Made by a program: the position numbers and the translations under genes
Source: Cylindrospermum sp. FACHB-282
GTDB lineage: Bacteria; Cyanobacteriota; Cyanobacteriia; Cyanobacteriales; Nostocaceae
DNA length: 64,000 bases
NCBI RefSeq assembly: GCF_014697195.1
Contig: NZ_JACJRJ010000015.1
Location: 1 to 64,000 of the forward strand
Reading direction: 5' to 3'
Shown: positions 9,301-17,700 of the stretch, piece by piece
Position numbering within the stretch: the stretch's first letter is position 1
Layout of the letters: every line of letters starts with the position of its first letter
Notes under the pieces: model-generated
Seen by the model: the letters and a program-made list of their open reading frames with translations, nothing else
Told to the model about the DNA's origin: nothing
Databases searched by the model: none

Positions 9301-9833
9301 TACGTACTGACCTATCAGGAAATCCCAGCTTTCGGGAATTATTAGGACGAGTGCGCCAAGTAGCTTTAGGGGCTTATGCTCATCCAGATTTACCTTTTGA
9401 GAAGCTAGTCGAAGAATTGCAACCAGAGCGTGACTTGAGTCACAATCCACTCTTTCAAGTTATGTTTATTCTGCAAAATGCCTCGATACCAACTATTGAA
9501 CTGCCTGAATTAACTCTTCATCCCCTAGAGGTTGATAGCGGTACATCTAAGTTTGATTTAAAGTTTAGCATTTGGGAAAGTCCCGCAGGTTTTCAAGGTT
9601 CATTGGAGTATAAAACAGATTTATTTAATCCAATGACTATTAAAAAAATGAGCGCTCATTTTGAAATGCTTCTCAGTCAGATTGTTGCACAACCAGATAT
9701 CAGTTTAAATGAGTTGGCTAACATACTTGCCTTAGCTGATAAAGAAGAACAATTCAACCAAGCCAAAAAGCTGGAAGATAGCTCACTGCAAAAGCTAAAA
9801 CTAAGCAAACGGAAGGCAATTCGTCAAGCATGA
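6366..9833 (+). CDS. Loading protein: FAAL-ACP-condensation domain
   Basis: A 1155-residue starter protein. A fatty acyl-AMP ligase spans about 15-590, with the P-loop YTSGSTGTPKG near 183-193 and the HDMGL and GRSKDLIII motifs. An acyl carrier domain has LGIDSLMAF with the phosphopantetheine serine near residue 634. A condensation domain (about 690-1120) has an intact HHIISDG at 817. It activates a fatty acid as the adenylate, loads it on the ACP and acylates the first amino acid carried by the downstream NRPS. No A domain follows in the same chain; the next catalytic partner is the interface module at 11791. The C-terminal tail is Lys-rich. The ATG at 6366 lies inside an upstream repeat copy, so codons 4 (6375) or 6 (6381) may be the true start. 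The GNAT gene overlaps by ATGA. Confidence 0.93.
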   Translation: MRPMKMTKPSNGLKEILANCFTVVDLLRYRSSIQPDSYAFTFLQDGETQTATLTYQELDRRSQAIAFQLQALGYSGERALLLYPPGLDYLAAFFGCLYANVVAVPAYPPRNQRNTPRIQAIVADAEVRVALTTTAILPTIQSLLAEKTNQESLHWLTTDNLEQGIAASWQAPAINPEAIAFLQYTSGSTGTPKGVMLSHGNLLHNAATTYQLMGHSPSSKFVSWLPAYHDMGLIGGILQPLYGGFPCIFMAPASFLQRPYRWLQTISHYQGTTSGGPNFAYELCSQKITPEQKATLDLSSWSVAFNGAEPIRQDTLERFAASFASCGFRPEAFYPCYGMAEATLMISGSQKTAAPTIQKVQKAALASNKVIVDVAPSQNIYSLVGCGQSIPDQKIIIAHPEKLVHCQPDEVGEIWVSGPSIGKGYWNRPEQTEQAFGAYLKDPDEGPFLRTGDLGFLHNGQLFITGRSKDLIIIRGRNLYPQDIELTAESSHPSLRLGSCAAFAVDVDNEERLVVVQELEFRAKPHLEEVTKAIRQAVAQEYEVQAYAVVLIKPGTIPKTSSGKIQRRACKAEFLASNLQVVGESILDSADIVSSDQPNLGSMSYLQALVAQVLKIPLSQVQPQQPLTALGIDSLMAFEIKNQIEVDFGVVISVTDLLQDASIADIFPSLSTSTKSQQPELKPIPRDGYLPLCLAQERLWFLDQLEPGNPFYNVPIAVHLTGKLNVTTLEQSLNEVVQRHEALRTSFLDVDGKPVQAISDYKLTLPVVELLGVTLAEALPLATEFAQQPFDLSQQPLLRVQLLHLGQQEYVLLLAMHHIISDGWSIGILIQELAAIYQAFSHNLTSPLPELPIQYADFAYWQRKWLQGENLNTQINYWKQQLRGNLPILQLPTDRPRPAIQTFIGKKQFFEFPQTLRASVNDFNQREGVTQFMTLIAVFKTLLYCYSKQTEIVVGSPVAGRNKAETQGLIGFFINTLVLRTDLSGNPSFRELLGRVRQVALGAYAHPDLPFEKLVEELQPERDLSHNPLFQVMFILQNASIPTIELPELTLHPLEVDSGTSKFDLKFSIWESPAGFQGSLEYKTDLFNPMTIKKMSAHFEMLLSQIVAQPDISLNELANILALADKEEQFNQAKKLEDSSLQKLKLSKRKAIRQA

Positions 9834-10426
9834 AAATATTATTGGAAACAGAGCGATTAATTTTGCGACAATTTACAGAAGATGATGCTGATAACTTGTT
9901 TGAATTAGATAGTGATCCTGATGTCGTTCGTTTTACAACTAATCTAGGACAGCCAACTGAATACAGAATTATTCAAACCCAAATTTTACCTAATTTTTTT
10001 TCCTACTATGAAAAATATGATCATTATGGAATTTGGGCAGCAATTGAAAAATCAAGCCAAGAGTTTATTGGCTGGTTCCTATTTAGACTTATAGGAGATG
10101 CCTCTTATTTCGATCCCAAATTGGCTAATGCTAATGATATTGAGCTAGGATATCGCTTGCAAAAAGCTGCTTGGGGAAAAGGTTACGCAACGGAAGGGTC
10201 TAAAGCACTGATTTTAAAAGGTTTTTCTGAGTTAGGAATAGAGTGTATTTTAGCTGTTGCTTTTGCGATAAATGCGCCTTCTATACGAGTGATGGAAAAA
10301 GCAGGTCTTAAACTTCAGGCAAGATTTGTTGATAAGGATTATGCTCAAGAAGTTGTATTGTATATGCTCAAAAAAGATGAATTTAAACTAGATAAAAACT
10401 ACACAAACCAAGCTGCTGTTAGTTGA
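9830..10426 (+). CDS. GNAT-family N-acetyltransferase (RimJ/RimL-like)
   Basis: A 198-residue GNAT protein. It starts with ILLETERLILRQFTEDDA, typical of the RimJ/RimL branch, and has the acetyl-CoA pyrophosphate loop in LQKAAWGKGYATEGSKAL, then NAPSIRVMEKAGL. Its ATG overlaps the stop of the FAAL gene (ATGA), so it is translationally coupled to the assembly line rather than a bystander. It would transfer an acetyl or other acyl group from CoA to an amine. Possible targets are the side-chain amine of the Lys/Orn-like residue or a terminal amine of the product; self-protection is another option. None of these can be decided from sequence. It sits between the condensation domain and the hydroxylase that serve the same module. 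Confidence 0.85.
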   Translation: MKILLETERLILRQFTEDDADNLFELDSDPDVVRFTTNLGQPTEYRIIQTQILPNFFSYYEKYDHYGIWAAIEKSSQEFIGWFLFRLIGDASYFDPKLANANDIELGYRLQKAAWGKGYATEGSKALILKGFSELGIECILAVAFAINAPSIRVMEKAGLKLQARFVDKDYAQEVVLYMLKKDEFKLDKNYTNQAAVS

Positions 10427-10734
10427 ATTTTCCAGAAAAATCAACGGTTAATAAATAATGACTTGTAATTTTATCTTCATCGAGTGATTTGAAGCAAAAA
10501 CAATGAATTAAACGAAATATTGGACTTTTATGATTAATTATAATTTCTCAAAGATTAAAAGCAGAAGGTATTTGTTGAAGCAGAGGAATAATATCGCGTC
10601 TGGTTAAAAACTTATCATTAAGAGTGCAAGGGTGGAGGGGAGTTTCTTGCAGGGGGAGAAAGAGTTTTTAGACTTTTGCTCAGAACAAGGAATCATAACT
10701 AATCAGCCGGACATGATGTAACAAGAGACAAATA
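10427..10734 (+). other. Intergenic spacer between GNAT and first hydroxylase
   Basis: This is a 308-bp AT-rich stretch without a credible ORF or clear hairpin terminator. A purine-rich run (GGTGGAGGGGAG, AGGGGGAGAAAG) lies in its right half. It is the longest gap in the biosynthetic operon, so an internal promoter is possible, but I see no convincing promoter boxes. Confidence 0.5.
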
Positions 10735-11760
10735 ATGAAAATTCCCGAATTACCACAAATCAGATCAAAAAAAAGGCAAGGGATTAATCTAACAAATGCA
10801 GCATTGGTAAAAACAAGATTTTTATCATCTGATAATTCCTTACCTTTGCTAATTCAACCCACTGTAGAAGGAGTGAATTTAGTTACATGGGCAGCAAGTA
10901 ATCAGGAGTTAATTGCCACAAATTTGCTAAAGCATGGGGGTATATTATTTCGCAACTTTCAAACGAGAGATATGGCTGAGTTTGAGCAATTTATTCAGAC
11001 AGTTTCTGGTGAGTTAATTGAATATCGCGATCGCTCTTCCCCTCGAAGTTTAGTACAAGGCAATATTTACACCTCAACTGATTATCCAGCTAACCAAAGT
11101 ATCTTTCTCCACAGCGAGAACTCCTACGCTGCAACTTGGCCATTAAAAATTTTCTTTCACTGTGTAACACCAGCAGATCAAGGTGGAGAAACACCAATTG
11201 CGGACACGCGAAAACTATTGCAACAAATTAACCCCAAAATTGGCGATCGCTTCCTCAAAAAAGGAGTAATGTATGTCCGTAATTTTGGTGATGGTTTTGG
11301 TTTACCTTGGCAAAAAGTGTTTCAAAGCACCAACCCCTCAGAAGTAGAAACTTTTTGCTACAACAATGGTATTGACTTTGAGTGGAAGCCGGGAAATCGC
11401 TTGCGAACCTGGCAACGTCGTCAAGCTATTACTACACATCCAAAAACCGGTGAGCAAGTTTGGTTTAATCATGCTGCATTTTTTCATATATCAACATTAG
11501 AACCAACCATCCGCGCAGCATTGTTAGCAGAGTTTACAGAAGCAGAACTACCACATAATACTTATTACGGTGATGGTTCACCCATCGAAGATATTACCTT
11601 AGAAGCAATTCGTGCCGCTTATCAAAAAGAAACGGTAATTTTTTCTTGGCAGACTGGAGATATTTTAATGCTCGATAATATGCTCACAGCACATGGAAGA
11701 ATGCCATATCTAGGACAGCGGAAGGTTGTAGTAGGAATGGCAGAACAATTTGGTAATTAA
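10735..11760 (+). CDS. Fe(II)/2-oxoglutarate beta-hydroxylase 1 (TauD/SyrP-like)
   Basis: A 341-residue TauD/SyrP-type dioxygenase. The facial triad is visible as H-S-E near residue 126 (FLHSENSY) and the distal His near 320 (LDNMLTAHGRMP), followed by the 2-oxoglutarate Arg in GQRKVVVGM. The H-x-E form argues for hydroxylation; chlorinating relatives lack the acidic ligand. In beta-hydroxyaspartate siderophore pathways such enzymes hydroxylate an aminoacyl group tethered to a carrier protein and recognise a neighbouring interface domain. Here the next gene, 30 bp away, begins with such a domain followed by an Asp-type A domain. The inferred role is therefore beta-hydroxylation of the first Asp. 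It resembles the third hydroxylase (37756-38805) more closely than the fused second one. Confidence 0.9.
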   Translation: MKIPELPQIRSKKRQGINLTNAALVKTRFLSSDNSLPLLIQPTVEGVNLVTWAASNQELIATNLLKHGGILFRNFQTRDMAEFEQFIQTVSGELIEYRDRSSPRSLVQGNIYTSTDYPANQSIFLHSENSYAATWPLKIFFHCVTPADQGGETPIADTRKLLQQINPKIGDRFLKKGVMYVRNFGDGFGLPWQKVFQSTNPSEVETFCYNNGIDFEWKPGNRLRTWQRRQAITTHPKTGEQVWFNHAAFFHISTLEPTIRAALLAEFTEAELPHNTYYGDGSPIEDITLEAIRAAYQKETVIFSWQTGDILMLDNMLTAHGRMPYLGQRKVVVGMAEQFGN

Positions 11761-11790
11761 TTTATTTAGTGTCAAATACGGAGAAAGTTC

Positions 11791-14700
11791 ATGCTAGAAG
11801 AAATGCAAGGTTTTCGACTATCACCCCAGCAAAAATATTTATGGCATTTGCAACAAAATGACCAACTAGCTTATCGTGTTCAGTGTGGTGTTTTGATAGA
11901 AGGAAATCTTGATGTCAATATTTTGAAATTAGCTTTAGAAAAAGTTGTGGAACGGCATGAAATTCTCAGGAGTAATTTTCATTGCTTACCAGGAATGGAT
12001 ATGCCGTTGCAGGTAATTAGAAATAACAGCATCACCTGGAGGGAAAGCTATGATTTTAGTAGTTGCTCGATTCCCGAACAAGAAGAATTATTGACAAGTC
12101 TATTTCATCAGTTAAGCAAACAGCCATTTGACTTGGTGCAAGGTTCTTCTTTAAATCTATTTTTGGTGACTTTAGCTCCATCTAAATATATTTTACTGAT
12201 TAGCTTGCCGGCGTTGTGTGCAGATGCTGAAACCCTAAAAATATTGGTGCAAGAAATTAGCCAGTCTTATGCAGCTTGTGTGGCAGGGAAAGTCATAGAT
12301 AGCGAACCATTACAATATGCAGATTTGGCAGAATGGCAAAATGAATTGTTGGAGGGAGCAGATACAGAAGCAGGTAGAGACTATTGGCGTAAACAGGATA
12401 TTTATGACTTAAGAAGATTAAAAATTCCTGGAGAAAAACAACCTCCTGAAATATTAGAGTTTCAGCCGCAAACCCAAACTTTGATTATTGATTCTACTCT
12501 TGGAGAACAGATTGAAACTTTCATTCAGCAATACAATACTTCTCTAGCTGAGTTTTTATTAGCTTGCTGGCAGATTTTGCTGTGGCGTCTGACTCAAGAA
12601 GAAAATTTAGTTATTGGTATGGCTTTTGCCGGACGTAAATATCAGGAATTAGAGAATGCCCTGGGGCTATTTGCCAAATTATTACCGCTACAGATAAATT
12701 TAACAGCAGAATCTAATTTAATAGATATACTATCTCAAAATTGCCAGACTATAGGTGAAAACTCCCAGCTACAGGATTACTTCAGTTGGGAACAAATAGC
12801 AGAATCAAATACTCATAATTCCCGCTTTTTTCCGCTTTGCTTTGAGTTTAATCAGCAACCCGAAAAGTGTGTAGCTGCTGATGTATCTTGGGGAATTTAT
12901 CAACAATACCTTTGTGGCGATCGCTTTAAAGTCAAACTTTCCTGTCTTCGCCAAAATCGCCACATCACCGCAGCCTTCCACTATGACTCTAGCTTATTTG
13001 CTGTAGAAGACATTACCCGCTTGGCTGGACAGTTTCAGGCATTGTTAGCTAGTGCGATCGCCAATCCGAATGCAACCATCAGTCAGTTAAACATTCTCAG
13101 CCCCAGGGAGAGACAACAATTACTCCACCAGTTCAACAACACCAAGCAAGATTATCCTCTAAACAAATGTATTCACCAACTGTTTGAGGAACAAGTACTG
13201 AAAACACCTCACAACATAGCTGTCGTCTTTGAAGACCAACAACTAACCTACCAACAACTGAACCAACGAGCAAATCAACTAGCTCACCACCTGCAAAATC
13301 AGGGAGTGGGGCCAGAGGAGTTGGTGGGACTGTGTGTAGACCGTTCCTTAGAAATGATTGTCGGGATATTGGGCATCTTAAAAGCAGGTGGAGCATACAT
13401 CCCCCTAGACCCAACATTACCTACAGAAGCTTTAGCTTTACGGCTAAAAGATGCTCAAGCCTCAGTAGTACTGACACAACAGCATTTAATTGCAACTTTG
13501 CCGCATAATGCTGCTCAGATAATCTGTTTAAACTCTGATTGGGAAACTAGTAATACTAATCTCCACAGCAACGTTACCCCAGAGAATCTTGTTTATGTAC
13601 TGTTCACCTCTGGTTCTACAGGTAAACCAAAAGGAGTAGCAATTGAACACCGTCAGCTGGTGAATTATCTCTATGGGATCATCAACCGGTTAAATCTGTC
13701 AGAGGGTCTGAGCTTTGCCTTAGTTTCTACCTTAGCAGCCGACTTGGGAAACACTTCAATTTTCCCTTCTTTGTGTACGGGGGGATGTCTGCACATTTTA
13801 TCTGGCGATCGCGCAACTGACCCAACCGCACTTGTGGAATACACACGCAAATATCCGATTGACTGTCTGAAAATTGTACCCGCTCATTTAGCATCCCTGT
13901 TAAAATCCCCCACACCCCAGGCTTTGCTCCCTAGAAAACGGTTGATTTTAGGTGGTGAGACTCTCAGTTGGCAGTTAATTCAGCAGATTCGGGAGTATGC
14001 ACCAGATTGTCAAATATTCAATCACTACGGCCCCACAGAAGCCACAGTGGGTGTACTTACCTATTCCGTTGAGTTTAGCAATCATCCCCAATCTGCCACA
14101 GTCCCCCTTGGTCAACCACTTCCTAACACCCAGGTATATGTGCTGGAAAATATGCAACTAGCACCTGTGGGAGTTAAGGGCGAAATTTACATTGGTGGTG
14201 CAGGGTTAGCACGTTGTTACTTACATCAGCCTGAGTTAACAACTGAAAAATTTATTCCCCATCCATTCAGCGACGAACCAGAAGCGCGACTCTATAAAAC
14301 CGGCGATTTGGGGCGCTATTTACCAGATGGGACAATCGAATATTTGGGACGCAGCGACTACCAAGTAAAAATTCGCGGCTTCCGCGTGGAGTTGGGAGAA
14401 ATTGAGACCATATTGCAGCAGCATCCAAATGTTAAGGAAGCAGTAGTCTTAGCCAGAGATACCCATCTGACGGCTTATATCGTCCAGGATTCCCCCAGCC
14501 AAATCAATGAATTACCTAGTTATGTGCGGGCTAGATTGCCTGAATATATGGTGCCTTCTGCCTTTGTCATTCTCAAAGCTTTACCCTTAACTGCCAATGG
14601 CAAAATAGACCGTCAACGGCTACCAGCACCCGATACAGCACGCCCTGAGTTAGAAAAAACCTTTGTGGCTCCCCGCACACCTGTAGAAGAGGTTCTGGCG

Positions 14701-17700
14701 GCGATTTGGGCTAAACTTCTGAATTTGGAACAAGTAGGAATTGACGACAATTTCTTTGAGTTGGGTGGACATTCGCTGTTGTTAACTCAAGTTGTTTCTC
14801 AAATTCGGGAAGCCTTTGGTGTAGAGTTAGCCCTGCGGAGTTTGTTTGAGACGCCGACAGTAGCCGGACTAGCTCAAAAGATAGAAACGGTAATGGGGGA
14901 AGGGCAAAAATTAGCAGTTGCACCCATTGCGCGAATGCAACCCACAGCCGAGTTACCCTTGTCATTTGCCCAACAACGGCTATGGTTTCTCGACCAGTTA
15001 GAACCGGGTAATCATACTTACAACATTTCACGGGTTTTACGCTTGGAAGGCTTGTTAAATGTCCCTGCACTGGAGGCGAGTTTTAACGAAATTCTGCGGC
15101 GACATGAAGCTTTGCGGACAAGTTTCACCAGTGCCAAGGGGGAACCAATCCAGGTGATTGCTGAGGCGTTAAATCTGAGTATACCTATGGTTGATTTGCG
15201 GGAATTACTGCCAGAACAGCAAGCGGTAGAGGTGGAAAGATTAGCTAAGTTACAATCTCAGCATTCCTTTGACTTAAGCCAAAGTCCGTTATTAAAAGTC
15301 ACACTTTTGCAATTGGCAACAGCAGAACATATCTTGCTATTTACTATTCACCATATTATTGCTGATGGTTGGTCAGCAGGGGTATTGGTGAGAGAAGTAG
15401 CGGCACTTTATGCAGCATTTTGTTTGGGGCAGCCTTCACCATTACCAGAATTATCCTTGCAGTATGCAGATTTTGCGGTTTGGCAGCGACAATGGTTGCC
15501 AGAGGTGCGATCGCTTCAAATAGCTTATTGGCAAAAACAACTGGCTGGTAATTTGCCTGTATTGCAACTTCGGTGCGATCGCCAACGACCACCTATGCAA
15601 ACATTCCGGGGCAAAAAGCAGTCTTGGCTAATCTCCCAGACTTTAACCAAAAAACTAAAGTCTCTCTCCCAGCAGGAAACAGTTACCCTGTTTATGACTC
15701 TGCTAGCAGCCTTTAAAACCTTGCTTTATCGCTACACGAGTCAAGCTGATATCCTCGTTGGCTCTCCCATCGCCAACCGCAACCGTAGTGAGATAGAAGG
15801 GTTAATTGGGTTTTTTGTAAATACTATCGTACTGCGTACCGATTTATCAGGTAATCCCAGCTTTAGAGAATTGCTGCGACGGGTGCGGGAAATCACCCTA
15901 GATGCTTATGCTCACCAAGATTTGCCCTTTGAACAACTGGTAGAAGAGTTACAGCCAGAGCGAAATTTAAGCCACTCACCACTATTTCAAGTGATGTTCG
16001 TTTTGCAAAATGCCTCAGTGGAGGTGTTAAAGCTTCCCGGATTGAGTTTAAGTCCGGTAGAAGTTCCCAGCGAAACAGCCCAGTTTGATATCACCCTGGC
16101 TTTGACGGAAACTGAACAAGGATTAATGGGGGTGTGGGAATACAACAGCGATTTGTTTGACGCCGCCACAATCGCCCGAATGCAAGCACATTTCCAGACA
16201 TTACTCACAGGCATTGTTGCCAATCCAGAACAACGACTTTCTGAATTACCCTTACTAACTCCACCAGAAATAGAACAGATTCAGCAGTGGAACAACACTC
16301 AAATAGATTATCCCAACCTATGCATACACCAATTATTTGAAGCTCAAGTAGAACGCACCCCGGACGCTGTAGCAGTAGTGTTTGAAAATGAGCAACTAAC
16401 TTATCAGCAATTAAACATCCGCGCCAACCAACTAGCATACCACTTGAGGAGTTTGGGTGTAGGAGCAGATGTACTCATTGGAATTTGTGTAGAACGCTCC
16501 TTAGAGATGGTGGTGGGACTGCTGGCGATTCTCAAAGCAGGAGGAGCCTACGTACCCTTAGATCCCCAACTTCCACAGGAGCGTCTAGCATTCATCTTAG
16601 AAGATGCTCAAATCTCCCTATTATTAACTCAAGAGCACCTGCTAAAAAATTTACCCCAACATCACACTCCAGTATTCAGCATTAATTCCGACTGGGAACT
16701 TATCACTCAAAACTCGCTAGAGAATCCGACAAACCTCAGCACATCTGAGAACCTGGCTTATGTAATTTACACCTCCGGCTCAACTGGTAAGCCTAAAGGC
16801 GTATTAATTAATCACTCCAATATTGTTCGCCTGTTTGCTGCCACGGAACCTTGGTTTAACTTTAATCAACAAGATACTTGGACTCTATTTCACTCTTATG
16901 CCTTTGACTTCTCAGTGTGGGAAATCTGGGGTGCTTTGATTTATGGTGGGCGGTTAATAGTTGTACCTTATTGGGTGAGTCGTTCCCCGGCAGCCTTCTA
17001 TGACTTACTCTGCCAAGAACAAGTTACGGTTCTCAACCAAACCCCTTCAGCCTTCCGGGAATTGATTGCTGCTGAGGAGACAATCACAACTCCGAGAAAC
17101 TTGGCTTTGCGTTGGGTGATCTTCGGTGGGGAAGCTTTGGACGTTCAAAGCTTAAAGCCTTGGTTTGCCCGTCACGGAGACAAGGCGCCGAGATTAGTCA
17201 ATATGTATGGCATTACAGAAACCACTGTCCATGTCACTTATCGCCTAATCACAGCAACAGATTTGAGTCTGAGTATAGAGAGTTCCATCGGTCGTCCGAT
17301 TCCCGATTTGCAGGTTTATGTCCTAGATCAACAGCGGCAACTACTACCTGTGGGCGTTCCTGGTGAGATGTATGTAGGAGGTGCGGGTTTAGCTCGTGGC
17401 TATCTCAATCGACCGGAGTTAACGGCTCAAGCATTTGTTATCAATCCTTTTAGCGATCAGCCCGAAGCATGTCTGTACAAAACTGGGGACTTAGCCTGCT
17501 ACTTAGCAAATGGCAATCTACAGTACTTGGGACGCATTGACCACCAAGTAAAAATACGTGGTTTCCGCATTGAGTTGGGAGAAATAGAGGCTGCACTGAG
17601 CCTTTACCCAGATGTCCTCCAGGCTGTAGTCATAGCCCGCGAAGATGTTCCCGGAGATAAACGCTTGGTAGCTTATTTGGTATCAAATCCAGGGCAGGTA

